Source: Fasciolopsis buskii (Eukaryota; Platyhelminthes; Trematoda; Plagiorchiida; Fasciolidae). Taken from it: a stretch of 64,000 nucleotides of DNA. Made by a program: the position numbers and the translations under genes. The stretch covers positions 31,464 to 95,463 of the forward strand of contig LUCM01003831.1 in the NCBI GenBank assembly GCA_008360955.1, given 5' to 3'. Positions 11,501 through 25,189 of the stretch are shown here, piece after piece (the stretch's first letter is position 1; each line of letters starts with the position of its first letter). Under the pieces are notes generated by a model. The model was not told the DNA's origin, did no database searches, and worked only from the letters and a program-made list of their open reading frames with translations.

Positions 11501-12134
11501 TTCTGTTCTCCAGCCCAATGTTCCCCGCTATAGAACTAGTTGTCCACAAAATGCTCACGCTGTGGGTGCTACGCCGTCATCTTCATCGACGAATCGCATT
11601 AGCAACATGGACCTCGAATTTTGAGTGGCATAAATTACACCACAGGTGACATATGTATTCCAGCAGCATTAACAAAAAGCAGCTATGATTGGATCCTCAG
11701 TTCTTTGGAATTCCGAAACTTCTCCTGCGGAATACCTGTTTCATCTTTAGCCCCGAAAACACGTCGGAAACGCAGCACGTCGGTGTCCTTCGACTTACAC
11801 CTTTTGAAAACGCTAACGCTCCTAACTGATTGCCAACGTTTTCATCCGAGGTCGTCCGTTCTACATAGTCGGCTGCTCAAAAACAACGAAGTTTTCCTTT
11901 ATTTGAGGAGATGTACACTGTAGTTTCACTAATAAAAATGAAGTAAAAAAAGATGAAAGACGAATATTTACCAATTTATATATAAATTAAGCAACTTTTG
12001 ATGTTCATTTTCTTTTCACTTTTCTCCCTGCGGTTCGTGTTATGCCTCATTGTCTACATCGCACTCTCAATTCACTGGACTCATGCAGTCATCACATAGA
12101 CGCCGAGGGCATCCGTTTTATACAGGTAAAATAT

Positions 12135-12315
12135 TTGAACTTTAACTAGGCATAAGGAATTTGGTCAGTCTGAATAACTAACGGATACGAATTATCAGAG
12201 AGCACTGGGTTGACCCCAAAACGCACTAGGCAGTTGAACGGCAGCAGGTAAACAACAGCAGCTGGCGGACGAGTGCGAGTTTTATTTACTACTCATGCGT
12301 TTGTGTGCAAAATTG
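12135..12315. repeat. Dispersed repeat, partner of 9840-10015
   Basis: Second copy of the non-coding repeat: ggtcagtctgaataac, cggatacgaattatc, gcactgggttgacccc, tttatttactactcatgcg. Family not recognised. Confidence 0.5.
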
Positions 12316-12319
12316 GATG

Positions 12320-14490
12320 AGTTGATGGAATACATTACGTCCATCGACCTTCGTGGAATATTTCGACTTCTCGATCCCATACCGCCACGGTTTACACCGG
12401 CTGGATGTCTACGCACCATGCTTTGCCCGACTGTATTACTTGACTTGCAAGTAGACTTACAGTATGACAAATTGACAACTATCCATGATTAGTCGGCTTC
12501 ACGAAATTATCAGTTGTCTTAGCCACTTCATTAATAATTTTTCAGTTATCTTTCAACATTTAGCTGACCCAGTTCTCAATTTCGTTCTGCTGAGCTAATT
12601 TTGAGAGGGCAGAATGGGTGATAAGACGTTACCTTGTCATCATTCATCACCCTTCATGGCACAGTAAAGGTCCCCGTTTGCTAGTGCAAATTGGTTTGTT
12701 GTTTGCGACTGGGAAACTTCGACGCATTTGCACTACATTTCATACCCCAGGAATACGTGCCTCGATCATACTGATTTCCGACTGCCACGCATGACCTAAT
12801 ATAAGCAAGGGTGTTCTCTTTTAGGTAAAAACCGCATATCTTAAGTTAGCGAATTATGATCTATCAGCATGATCTTCCTTGTTCTTCCCAAATACAAAAT
12901 GGAAATAGACGTCTTAACATGTCTACCTATACATTGGTGATCCCGTTTCCACCCGCTGTTGGCCAGTCGCTACTCCCATTAGTGAAACATCCAGCGAAAC
13001 ATTTCCTATAGCTTTTTACATCAAAGTTTTCTTGCATTTTATATCTATCCTATAGACACTGAAAACAGAGGTGCATGATTTTAATCAAAGCTATTCATCG
13101 GCGTTTCCACTATACTTGAATTTAAACGAGCGAATATCACCCGTCGTCTAATGGACTGTTTGAGATCTCACACATCAAAAAGGATTTCTCACATTCAGCT
13201 TTCATTTCGTTAGTCGTCAGACTATCACCCAACGACTGTTACACATCTGCGCAATTCTAAGAGAAGAATTTAGTCTTTGTTCAGCGGAAATGTTCTTTCA
13301 CATCTTGGCTGCAGCCAACTGGTGTACTTTAGTCACAATTTTTATGCCATCGACCACTCATTTCTATTCGTCAGTGTATGCGTGAAAACAGCCTAAGCGA
13401 CGTCGTTTTCGAATGTTTAAGAGTAGCGAACCATGATTCGATCCCTCCATAAAACACTGATCTGACACTAACAGGCTGCGTGAGAAGGTTTGTAAAAATG
13501 CTTAACACAAGAATGGTTCTTTTTCACCACAACTAATTTTTGATAAAATGATTGTGAACCAGGATCTCAACAAGAACCACACATATTTGATTCATACTTT
13601 CTTAAGAAACTGATGTGGAGCTCTTGTTGTTTCCAAGCGGCCGAATTTCGCGTTCATGAAGGTCATTAAGTTTTCACACCGTATTGCATTCTCACCACAG
13701 AACCGGCCAAGTCACGTGATGTTGTTAAGGCACATAAGGGCGACCAGTCAGCAGCATCACCAGGCCCTTCACGAGCCACAAATACAAGCACGGATATTAA
13801 GGATCGTAACCATTCCTACCAGCCGAAACACTACAGGGACATGAGAGCAGTTCAATTCACGTGATTACGGAAAAATAACTTCGAATATTTGAGATCTTTC
13901 TGCGTAAGTAAAACGTTATTAACAAGTCATTTTAATTTTGCTCCAATCCTTTTGAAGCACTTTGTGACTTTTCGCTTCGAGAATCAACAAAGAAAACTGC
14001 AAATTTCAACAGGCCGATCACCAGGAGAACGCATCGTATGGGCCTAGTTTGCAGCTTTTATATAGTAAGAGCTCACATGCAATCCTAACATGAACATCAA
14101 GAAGAACTCGCGTAGCATTCTCAGATATCGTACCAATTCATAAATGTAAGGAAAGAGATGGCTTTGTCAGCTGTGGATCGGCGGATTATATGTTGCAGTA
14201 AAAAACCTTAAATGGATCATATGTGCTAAGATAGTGAGTCACTTGGAAGAAAAATGTGAGAACCACCAATTAGCATGATTTCTGACACAGACACTCGTGT
14301 TTGTCCAACCCTGGATGAACTAACTACAGGATTTCCCCTCGCAACGCAGCCTTTTGTCGCAGTTTATGTAGATCAAACATTGATTCTCATCGTACTTTCA
14401 TCTACTAACCAACGTGAACCACCTTCTGATCAAAATACCATGGATTTTATATTAAGTTTACTTAAAGCGTCTTAAGAAAACTGATTTGTT
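12320..14490. other. No recognised feature
   Basis: AT-rich, stop-dense sequence. No splice-bounded open frame, repeat match or RNA fold was recognised. Confidence 0.35.
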
Positions 14491-14498
14491 ACTTGCAG

Positions 14499-14861
14499 TT
14501 CATCAAAGTTGGAGATCGCACAAAGTACTCATTTCCTTCTATATACAATCGCCCGACTGTAGTATTTGAAAGTGGAATCGTAATACGGAATTCAGACCCT
14601 AGCAATAACGTACGGATACCGGTTACCAATGCTCAAAGGATTGACCCCGATCTAATGTACATAAACGATGTCAATGAGAAGCTCAGAGAAGCTGGAAAAC
14701 GCGGTGGGGGGTTTCTTTACGAATTTAGTATTTATATAAAAAATGGGGAGACGGGAGGGGGTGTTCGCGACCTTCGGAAAACATCCGGTTCAATGACATT
14801 CAAGGCATGGTTGGACCTTAGGATAGCCTGTCGCTACGGTTCTCACTGGTTGGTTGTCTAA
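14499..14861 (+). CDS. Unidentified exon-like open frame
   Basis: Starts right after a good acceptor (gatttgttacttgcag) in phase 0 and stays open to 14858. The first 68 codons read like a folded protein (FIKVGDRTKYSFPSIYNRPT, later RIDPDLMYINDVNEKL); the glycine-rich tail after about 14703 looks like intron read-through. A possible donor is gcg|gtgggg at 14703. A second protein-like frame lies at 15363-15590 with several N-glycosylation sequons (NYT, NTT, NST, NNS) but has a stop at its left edge and no acceptor. I do not recognise the family; it could be an exon of a secreted or membrane protein, or a dead element. Confidence 0.25.
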   Translation, partial: FIKVGDRTKYSFPSIYNRPTVVFESGIVIRNSDPSNNVRIPVTNAQRIDPDLMYINDVNEKLREAGKRGGGFLYEFSIYIKNGETGGGVRDLRKTSGSMTFKAWLDLRIACRYGSHWLVV

Positions 14862-15784
14862 AGAGACTACAATGAAGCTGTACCCACACTGAATCACAAC
14901 ATCTATCCGATGTCAAGTCAGAGAGTCATTAAGTACTGAGGATAAATTCTTCCAGTATAGGCTTCCATTTTATATTCATCCAAAAATTTTCTTGTTCCGT
15001 TGTCTTTTTTCGATACTGCTCTCTGTCGTTTGTACCTGTAGTTCTTCAGTTGCCAAAACTGATTCTCAGCTGACCGGAGAAAACTCGCGGTCCACGTCTT
15101 GTGTTCGTTGCTACTTTCATCGTAACTTCGTTTCTGCACCTTAGGCTCTGAAACAACAAAAGAATCAGAGTCCATTAGTATGAAATATGGCCTTGTTCAA
15201 ACGACAATTTGCTCCCTCTGTTATCGAGATGCAAACATCAGATCTCAAAAAACATGATTGTGTGTGAATAATTTACATCATTAGTTTACTCAGGGTTTTG
15301 TCGGACTAGGCTGAATATAACTGCTGGAAAATAAAGTGACTCACTTAACTCCCCGAGGATAATTGACGATCGTCAAACCCCCTGAATACTATGACGCCGG
15401 CATTTACATTCGCGATGTGAACTACACAATCCCATTCACGTTATATCGAGTATTTCCAATGGGAATAGTAAAACCAAATACCACCATTGGCACTACGGCG
15501 CGGATACAGATTAACAGTACGCATTGGAATAACTCCAACACAGAATACGCAACGGAAGCCAACGAGATTATGGCAACTGGAAGACACGTTCGCTCAACTT
15601 TACTAACACGTCATATTATTATCATTATCATTATTTTGTTCAAATCTGAATATAGATAATGTGCTCTCGAAATCATGGTGAGATGGAAAACGACAGGCGA
15701 AAAAGCAGAAAAAGAAACCATGCATAGAGTTCACAACAAATGTTTGTTCTATTCCGCATCGCCACATCGCCGCCCATATATCAG

Positions 15785-16075
15785 GATCCATGAGCCCTCT
15801 GTGGGCCTGGTACTACCCCGCTGCCCACACCAAAGCGGAGGCTTGACTTAGGGGACTTGACCCGAACCTCTGACCAAATGGTCTAACCCACAAGGAATCA
15901 GGACGATCTGAGGGTCACGTAACCCACTGCGGACCGGTGGATGACTGCTCATTTCATGGGTCCTTTGGATGGGGCTGACATCCTGGGAGCACCCCTTTAC
16001 CACAGTCGATGGTAAGCACAAAGCCGTGTGCATCGTACGCCGCCTGTGGTTGGTTTGGGATCAGGGCTTGACCAA
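15785..16075 (-). repeat. Dispersed repeat, three copies in window
   Basis: The reverse complement matches 47530-47720 and 63515-63620 (both +). In order these read gtgggttagaccatttggtc, gaggttcgggtcaagtcccc and, upstream, ttacgtgaccctcagatcg. It lies directly before LINE copy A. It may be the 5' untranslated part of a LINE family, but no adjoining ORF proves this. Confidence 0.55.
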
Positions 16076-16284
16076 CTCTCCTAGAATGATTATCAATCAT
16101 CAGTCAAACTAATTGAGGGAAAGGGCGTTTGCCTTCGTCTTCGTAATTCGTTAGGATCGTCTCAGCCATGAAAAGGCAGCGTGCAATACTTCCACAGCAA
16201 AGGCGATTTGGAATACCGGCCAACTGGGAGCATTCCGAGAGGCATTCAGGTTGAGTGACCATTTCAGACCCTGAAACAACTAAC

Positions 16285-19200
16285 CTGCGTCAGTGAAACA
16301 CAAATTCAGGATTCGAGTAGAGTAGCGTAGACTAATTCAGCTTAATGCGCCCAAAGTCTTGTCAAGATATTTACTGCACACTTCAGGAGATGAGTAAACC
16401 CAATCTGGGCGTGAACGCGGCGTAGGAACAGTGTTAAGTAAGAGGATGAAGCGGCCATTTTAGACTGGATCCCAGTCAACAGCCGCTTGTGAACCGTGAG
16501 ACTACAAGGATCAGTCGGCGTCAGGGCGGATAGTAGTGTTAAGTGCAGTTTATTTGTCATATAGGCGTAGGCCTCAACAGACCGCAGCATTGACAAGGAG
16601 AAAGACGAGTTTTATGCAGAAATCGTCCTTGTTGCTCTGACATTATTGATGGGAGGTGATTTTATTGCACAAGTTGGAAAACTGAGTGCATCGGAGTCCT
16701 GTTTAGGTGAGCGCTACGCCTTGCCTGCTGAGCGAACAGATAACGGGGAGAGGCTTATCCAATTCTGTGCGGACAACAACTTATCCTTGTCCAGCAAGAA
16801 ATTTCAGCACGGTTCGCGTTGCACGGCGATATGGCGCTCTAACTCGATGGGTAGTCTGAGACAGATCGACCGTATTGCAGTAGGCTAACATTGGCGCGGT
16901 TCTGTCCAGAACTGTAAATCGTACTGGATCACGTACGTCGATTCGGACCACGCTTTTTTAATGTGCTTTGCTCTGCAGCTGAACGGCCATCGACGCAGAC
17001 CACAAACCCGATTGGCCGTCGAACGTCTGTCTGATTCGGCTATTCGCGACAGCTATCGACAGAAACTATCCGAAGAACTAAGAACTGCGACGAGTAGTGA
17101 GATCAAATGGAGCAGGTGATGTATTTGGCAGTAGATTTCACCTGTGTTGCTAGATGTAGCGTTCATCAAAGATAATGGAACTTACGGGGGTCGAGGAGGT
17201 TAATGGAGCAAAAACGCTAGCTCTCTAATTGCAAAGAGGAGAATAAGATGGCTCGGCAGTTGCAGTGTCAGTTGACGATATGCCTTGAGAATGACCGTGA
17301 AAACAATTGGGTTAAGGTATCCGAAGAGATGGAAATGGCGTCCGCTTCAGGTAAAAAACGAAGACTGTTTAGGCTTACACGTGAAAGCGGTGGGCAGCGA
17401 AGTTCGGTTAGTGAAGTCGTGTGCGATAGGAATGGAGAGCTCATCCATAGTAGACAACAAAGACTGGGCAGTTGGGCTCAGTACTTTGAGAATCGGTTTA
17501 TCTGGTCATAAATTAACGCATTTAGTCCAACGTCCGTAACTGCGAATCCCTGGGAGGTGTCTCGCGACCTCCTCACATCCCTGAAGAAATTTAAGGATAA
17601 TCGGATATTTGAATTCAGAAGAGGGGAAAGTAGCCGGTCCCGATGAACTCCCTCAGTAATTTTCTGACTGGTTGGAGATGCTCTGATGAAATCGCTTACC
17701 TCCTGGCTTCTTGATATTTGAAACGAGGAACGTATTGCGTTGTTATGGGGCGAGTCACTGACTGTACCCATAATAATGAAAGACATAGAATGACAGTAGC
17801 AATCATCGTGGGATCAGTTCGATTCTGATGGTTTTTAAGGTGTTAGCTTCGATAACGCTGCGTCGTGTGACATCAATCCGCGAGCGCAGCATCCGCAAAC
17901 GGCAGGCTGTATTTCGTCCACGTCGAGGCTGCATCCACCAGATATTCACTCTTCGGCAAAAACTAGGAACGCGCCACACATTGCCGCCCTACGATCGTAG
18001 TCTTTTTGGACTTGAAAGGCGCGTTCCACTCAGTGGATCGGACTGCGCTATTCAGTGGTATCCACCAGAGGGTTACGCCAACGAAGTTCGTAGACCTATT
18101 CCAAAGCTATACTCGCATACCTATAGTCGCGTGAGGGTACACGATGAACTACTAAGTTTATTCGAAACGACTAGCGACGTTCGACAAGGGTTTCCTATCT
18201 CCATTCGTGTTCAACTTCGTCATGGACGAGGCGATGGATAATGAGTTGGGATGTCTTCAGAATGTAGGAGTCGAACAGGGAAATGCAGGGAAGCTGTGTG
18301 ACCGAGATAACGCATGTGGAGTGGCGTTTTTGTTCGAATCCGCAGATCATGCACAACGCGCACTAGATAGACTCTTGAGGTCGGTTGCTCGGTTTGGCAT
18401 GTGCTTTGCACCTTCAAAGTGCAAAGTACTGTTACAAGACTGGATGACAGTAGTGCCCAACTTGATACTGGATGGATAGGAACTAACGATTGTGGACCGT
18501 TTCACATACCATAGTCACTGCGCGTCGAACGATGTCAGCTCGGGGGTGGGGATGAACATACGTATATTGAAGGCTCGAGCAGCTTACGCTGGACTGAATC
18601 ACTTGTGGTGTCGGCCTGATATTTCACTGAAATTGAAAGGTCATGTGTATTGTGCGCAGTGCGTTCAGTTCTGTTGTACGAGCGTGAGACATGGAGTATG
18701 TTTGTGGGCGGTGTTCGTCGGTTGGATTTTTTCGATCCCCGATGTCTACCTAGTATCGCCAGGGTTTGATGAAGTGCTTGGGAGATTAATTCAGAGATTA
18801 GGGAGCTAGTATCAGATGCCGGCTCTCGGAAGACCTTATTTCAGCGCATGAAACTTATTAGACTGCGCTGGTTGAGTTGTGTTTCGTATGACGAGAACTC
18901 GTCTATCATATTGTGCCCAAATTTGAGTTCATCCGATGGAGTGGAAGAAGCCATGTGGAGGTCATCAGATGACGTGGTAATGTGGGATGAAAAATGTTCG
19001 GCGAACTTGTGTAAAATAGGTGTCTCACGTCTTGTTGGTTGGGATCCGAGTGATCCGTCGAGTAGCTGGCTAGAGACACTGAAAGATATGAGAGTGAACC
19101 GTGAACAGTGGTGATCGTGTTGTCATTTTCTATAAAATCAGAATGATTGAAAGAGTGTGCTTGTGCCGTTAGACTGCGTTGGCGCAGAAGCATCTTATCT

Positions 19201-19295
19201 GTTCCTGGCTTTGTATGTTCACTCCCTGTTGCCCCTGGATATTCACTCTTTTTATAGACTTGCCTTGCTTTTTAACGCTGAACTGTGATGATGAT
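16285..19295 (+). mobile_element. RTE-like LINE copy A, full of stops and frameshifts
   Basis: In order: endonuclease start (cagtgaaacacaaattca, same as copy B at 21995); endonuclease end with GDFIAQVGKLSAS and LRQIDRIAVG (16650-16890); linker with NDRENNWVKVSEEME (17290); RT domain 17830-18480 with GCIHQIFTLRQKL, LFNFVMDEAMDN-type and MCFAPSKCKVLLQDW motifs; C-terminal part MKLIRLRWLSCVSYDEN (18848); 3' UTR to about 19290 ending gatgatgatgat. The catalytic Y-A-D-D is lost (NACG-like at about 18312). APE-type endonuclease plus RT and the short tandem tail point to the RTE group; a CR1 assignment is less likely. Not functional. Confidence 0.85.
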
Positions 19296-19299
19296 GATA

Positions 19300-20700
19300 T
19301 TTGCAACATACGAGGACTCGTACTTGGACAACAGCTTCAATCCAATGGCATTTAGGGCATGTTTGCACTTCACGTTCGACTGTCGAGACTTCTAATTGAA
19401 TAGTTTTTTAGGTTAGCTACAGCGCGACGGTATGGGACTGAATCCCGTGAAATGCACAGACTAATCGAACTAGATCTCAAAGTCGGCCAGATATTGCGCT
19501 AAACAGCATAGGACTGGCATGCCAAAACCAAGCTCAGAGATAAACGTGACCAAAAGCTGACTGAACCAGCCGCCGTTTGCAGACGATAGGAGAGTGTGCA
19601 CAGCTGAAAAGATGGGTTGCGAGTTATTCTCGATTTCCACGTTCACTTCCATAACGCGTCGTGGGTAGCATAACTAGACTTATGAACCAAATGATTGATG
19701 GTAAGTGCGCTAACTTGACAATAGTCTCATGAACTCAAGTTCACCTCGCCTTCTCAACATTTAGGGCCGTTGTTTAGATAAAATAACGGAATAATGATAA
19801 ATACTCAAACTGAACCTTTTGAAAGTGTACGAAATTTTAATCGGCCTAACCTAAATGACTGTTCTGGCGGAAGCACAATTCCTCCAGTCAAAAAATAAGA
19901 ATACCTAATTTTAATGGTTTTCGACCCCCATCCTAATTAGGCCTTGGGCTGAGAGCCAACTAATCGGGCTTTAAGCGCATCAAGTTTGAAGAGTAGTCTC
20001 GTAACATATTCACTTGACGAAAAGAGCAAATTCAGATTGTTTGACTTCAGTTAATCTTTCTAGACGAACGTGGTCTAGTCCATAGATTAATTTTAGTGTG
20101 GGAGCCGTGTTCCAACCGCGACATGGGAATTTTTCTTGGTTAAAAGATCAGTAAAATACAGCCAACCAGAATCCAAGAGAAGTGAGACGCACAATTTGGG
20201 CTCATGGGCTTACTTTCAACTAGGATCATCTGTGCTTAATTTGTGTACACTTGCAGTCATCCTGTTGAATACTGGATGGGGTAGAATTCCAGAGTAAAAC
20301 TGAATTCACTAAATAACTTAACCTTCCACTTTCTCTTGTCGGTATTAATTTGCTAGACAGTGTTACACTTGGCTGATCAATACTGAGAAGATAGGTGACT
20401 TATTGATGACTCTTGGTCTTTGTGACTCAGGAGTTGGAACCAGTCGTTTATAGACATGTTAGATTTATCCTTGTTCCTATTCCTTTTTCTCATTAGCTCC
20501 TGCTGTTTCATTCTACCTCAGCTAGAGTAGGTTTCTTCCGTGACCTCGTATATCAGGTAGAATACTGAAGATTCTGATAGCTCCTCGAACCCCTCATTTC
20601 CTACCTCTTCTAGAGAAAAATAGACCAAGCTGCTGCAGCAAGTGTTCCCGTTGCAGGTGCTTTAAACACTAACAAAAGTGTGGTTTGTGATCTCAACGGG
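19300..20700. other. No recognised feature
   Basis: Unique-looking AT-rich sequence between LINE copy A and the TA microsatellite; only short chance ORFs. Confidence 0.35.
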
Positions 20701-20721
20701 AATCTGTGTTGATCGTACCTA

Positions 20722-20788
<67 letters not shown>
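20722..20788. repeat. (TA)n microsatellite
   Basis: About 33 uninterrupted TA units. A reading frame through it gives an Ile-Tyr run that has no meaning as protein. Confidence 0.97.
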
Positions 20789-20789
<1 letters not shown>

Positions 20790-20799
20790 GATTCTAGTG

Positions 20800-21700
20800 A
20801 GGAACTAAGAAAGGAGCGTAGTAATATAGAGATAGCTGAACAAGAGATCACCGGATACGCCTACCTGAAAGCGGCAATAACCGCGAAATTGGTCGTGCTT
20901 CCCGGGAAATTTTGTTCATCCTCCCGTATGCGAAACGTGCTATTGAGAAGTAGAGCATAGGTGTTCAAATAGTCGGTTTTATTGTTGGCAATCATTATGA
21001 CTAGTGGCGATCCCATGGTTGTTTTTGGGTACCTCAGTTTTCCGCATTCTTGTTCACGACTGGATCTTCACTCTTCCTCCTCCATGAGACTATGCTCCCC
21101 GGTTATGCATTTAGTTGATCAACTCAAAGCATCCGCTTCCTCGTTCAGAATTCATCGAATTGAAGACGTACGAGGAGTCCAAGTGACGGGCATCTATTGC
21201 TCTGGCTTCGAACTTTCAAAGAGAAAAGGATTTTTTTGAACGTCACTTTTGTGATGTACACTGACGCTAGGTTTTGAGTAAGCAACATTTGCTTGACTGC
21301 ATTTATTTCACTAGACTCGATTTCCTTGTACATTCGTATATCCCAACATATTCCAATTTCCCCTTTCGACTCATACTTCCTGCCCCACATGACTGTTTTG
21401 ATTGAACTTCGCGTGTATTATTTTTTCAGTTTCTCGTCGTTACGATATGCACATATAGTTTGATTAACTAGACCAATTTGCTAGAGGATGCGATTGAGAT
21501 ATGGCTATTGTTCGGATTCAAAGGGAGGCTGCAAATGCATGAATTCGAGAGCCTGAGAATTAATGTGCATGCGATTGCGGAAGATAATCGGAAATAATTC
21601 AATCTGAAAGAGCTATTACAGAAACGCAACGAAATAACCACGAAATGAAGCCAAATATAGTCTGTGCCGATTCTACTCAGGATTCGAGGAAGGCTGTGGC
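20800..21700. other. No recognised feature
   Basis: Spacer between the microsatellite and LINE copy B. No motif-bearing ORF or repeat match seen. Confidence 0.35.
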
Positions 21701-21704
21701 ACTC

Positions 21705-24655
21705 GTTATTAAAGCTCTGCTCCCTCTCTTTTATTCGACCTGTCTTCTCTGTCTCCAAACCAAACTGTTTGTCTTTTCCGCCTACCCATAGTACCTTCAT
21801 TGATAACACGCCCGATACTCCCAACGGTTTATTGTCAAGTAGTGTAGCAAGCGGTTTTCAGTCTGTTAGCGCACATTTTCTCAAGCCTCGTCAGCCTCTG
21901 AATCTCGGTTCCTTCAATGTGCGCACTCTCACGCTGGCTGGCCAACAGACCCGTTAGGCTCTGATAGTGGACTCTCTTTCGATTGATGTCTGCTGTGTCA
22001 GTGAAACACGAATTCAGCATTGGAGTAGAGTAATTCAGCTAACTACGCCAAACGTCTCGTCAAGATATTTTCTTCGCACTTCAGGAGACGAAGCAGCTAA
22101 AGCTGTAGGTCAACGTGGTGTGGGAATAGTCTTGAGTGAGAAGGCTGAAGCAGCCCTTTTAGATTGGATCCCAGTCAACAGTCGCTTGTGTGCCATGAGA
22201 CTGCAGGGATCAGTCGGCGTCCGAACGGATAGTAGTGTTAGGCGTAGTTTATTTGTTATCTCGGCATACGCTCCCACAGACTGCAGCACTCACATGGAGA
22301 AAGACGAGTTTTACGATAACCTCGTCACTCTTGTTCGGAAGAGCAAACGCTCTGACATTGTAGTGGTAGCAGGTGACTTTCATGCACAAGTTGGAAAACT
22401 TAGTGCATCGAAGTCCTGTTTAGGTGGGCGATGCGCCTTGCCTGCACAGCGAACAGACAACGGGAAAGACTTCTCCAATTCTGTGCAGACAACCATTTAT
22501 TCCTATCTAGTACGAATTTCCGACACAGTTCGCGTCGCACAGCGACGTGGCGTTCTAACTCGACAGGTACACTGAGTCAGATTGACCATATCGCAGTTAG
22601 CTACCGTTGGCGCGGTTCTGTCCAGAACTGTGGATCATACTGGACCACGTAAGTCGATTCGGACCATGCGTAAATTTTAATGCGATTTTTGCTGCGGCTC
22701 AATGGCCATCGACGCAGGCCACAAATCCGATTGGCTGTCGAACATTTGTCTGATTCGGTCGTTCGCAACAGCTACGAACAGAAACTATCCGACGGACTAA
22801 AAAATTCGACGAGCATCAATGTAGACGAGCAGTGGGATCAAATTAAGCAGGCGATGCATTTGACAGCAAATTTCGCCTGCGGTCCTAGATCTAGAATTCA
22901 CCAAAAACACTGGATCTCGCAAGCGTCGCTAAGTCAAATGGAGCAAAAACGTGAGCTGCCTAACTGCAAGGAAATGAATAAGATGCGTCGGCAGTTGCAG
23001 CGTCAGTTGACCATAAGCCTTGGGAATGACCGCGAAAACTGGTGGGTTAAGGTATCCGAAGAGATGGAGATGGCGTCCGCTTCAGGTAAAAGTCAAAGAC
23101 TGTTTGCGCTTATACGCGACAGCGGTGGGCAACGAACTTCGGTTAGTGAAGTCGTGTGTGATAAAAATGGAGAGCTGATCCATGGTAGACAGGAAAGACT
23201 GGACCGTTGAGCAGAACATTTCAATGATCAGTTTAACTGGCCATACGCTATCGTATCTAGTCCGACGCCTGGAGCTGTGAATCCTTGGGAGGTGTCACTT
23301 GATCCCCCAACGGAAGTGGAAGTGGAGTCGAATATTCGGCTTCTGAACAGGGAAAAGCTGCCGGTTCCGACGAACGTCCCAAAGTTCTTTTCAAATTAGG
23401 TGGAGAGGTGCTGATGAAATCACTTCATGATATTTGGGACGAGGAGCGTATCCCGCTATCGTGGGGCGAGTCACTTATTATACCCGTCTTCAAGAAGGGT
23501 ACACGGAGTGACTGCAGCAATCATCGTGGGATTAGTTTAATTCCGATAGTCACCAAGGTGTTAGCTTCGATAATGCTTTGCCGTTTGAAACCGATTCGCG
23601 AGAGTAATATCCGCGAACAACAGGCCGGGTTTCGGCCAGGACGAGGTTGCATCGACCAAATATTCACTTTTCGACAAATACTCGAAACGCGCCACACGCA
23701 CCGGCGCCCTACGATCGTAGTCTTCCTCGACTTGAAAGGTGCTTTCGACTCCGTGGATGGACCAGCACTACTCAGTGCTCTCCACCGGAAGGGTATGCCA
23801 ACTGAGTTTGTGAACCTGTTGCGAGCATTGTACTCGGATATTTATGATCGCATTAGGGTATACGGTGAACTGTCATGTTCATTCGAAACGACTAGCAGTT
23901 TCCGACAAGTGTGTCCTATTGCACCATTCGTGTTCAACTTCGTCATGGACGAGGTGATGGAAGATGCTTTGGGAGGTCTTCGGGATGTAGGAGTCGAACG
24001 GGGAAATTGAGTGAAGCTATGCGACCTAGATTACGCAGACGACGTCGTGTGCCTGTTCGAGTCTGCGGACCATGCACAACGGGCACTAGATAGACTGCCG
24101 AGAACGTTTGCTCGGTTCGGCATGTGCTTTGCACCTTCAAAGTTTTTCAGCGTATGAAACTTAGTAGACTACGCTGGTTAGGTCACGTGTTACGTATGAC
24201 GAACACTCGTCTACCATATCGTGCCTTATTTTGTGTTCCTCCTAAGGAATGGAAGAAGCCATGTGGAGGCCAACAGATGACGTGGCAACGTGGAATGAGA
24301 AAATGTACAGCGAATTTGGGTAGAGTAGGTGTCTCACGTCTTTGTGGTTGAGGTCCGAAAGACTCGTCGACTTGCTGGCTGGAGACACTTAAGGATATGA
24401 CAGTAAACCGTGAACAGTGATGATCGTGCTGTCATTTTCTATCCAATCAGAATGATTGAAAACACGTGCGTTTGTAGTCAGACTGTGTTTCGTGTGTTGG
24501 CTGCAGCAGCACCTTATCTTTTTCCGCCTGTGTAGGTCCACTCCTTGTTCCCCTTTGATATTCACTCTTTCATATAAACATGTAACTCTGGGGAAAGGCA
24601 GCTGTCAGTGAGGCATGTCTTGCTGTTTAACGCTGAACGATGAGGATGATCCGCT
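21705..24655 (+). mobile_element. RTE-like LINE copy B, near full length but inactive
   Basis: Best-preserved copy. The 5' part matches the starts of copy D and of 1-137. The endonuclease spans 21900-22640 (LNLGSFNVRTL, CCVSETRI, VISAYAPTD, VVVAGDFHAQVG, then in a shifted frame SQIDHIAVSYRWRGSV). Linker at 22690-23200. RT at 23400-24110 shows AGFRPGRGCIDQIF, VVFLDLKGAFDSVD (motif A), FVFNFVMDEVME and a preserved YADD at about 24033. Breaks include an in-frame TAG at 21957, a TGA after about 23207, a TGA at 24008 just before YADD, and frameshifts in the endonuclease. About 0.4 kb downstream of MCFAPSK is deleted at 24140, joining it directly to FQRMKLSRLRWLGHVLRM. The 3' UTR ends gaacgatgaggatgat. 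Confidence 0.9.
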
Positions 24656-24659
24656 TGAA

Positions 24660-25185
24660 CCAAGAAGCTCCTTTACAGAATCTGGAATATTATGCATCTC
24701 ACAGTGAAGTCCGATAGTCCAGCTGGGACTAGGGTCGGTTTTCGAAAAAGGATGCGCAAATGTTCTTTTATTTGAGGAATGAGGGTAAAATGACGTCATA
24801 TTTCTGAAATCACCCACTTGTCATCCCTAGCATCCATTTTATTAATGCTGCAATATTGTTTTCGCACTCTCAACAAGGACAGCCGAGCCTAATTAGAGGC
24901 TGCCAACTGGAGATGGTGGGCGGTGTGAAGTTTCGAACGTGCGATCATCATGACGTTGACGGCCTGATCGCAAGCACTCCGATTGGTTTCGAGCATAAAA
25001 ATTTACTATACCGCAAAAGTGTCAATCGTATTACCAACCATTCTTGCTGATCGCCCGAATCGTGTTTTTAACTTGGAGAACGAATTCCGACAATGTCAAA
25101 TATTTTTGCTTGATTTTCGTTCTGTGCTGTTCCAGTTTAATTTGCCTCAATTTAACAGATGTCGGCTGTACAGTTGATGAACTTC
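24660..25185. other. No recognised feature
   Basis: Spacer between LINE copy B and the CR1/jockey-like LINE. Short ORFs only. Confidence 0.35.
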
Positions 25186-25189
25186 GTTC

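Noticed and set aside
20706..20960. Open frame with a long Ile-Tyr run
   Set aside because: It is only translation of the (TA)n microsatellite.
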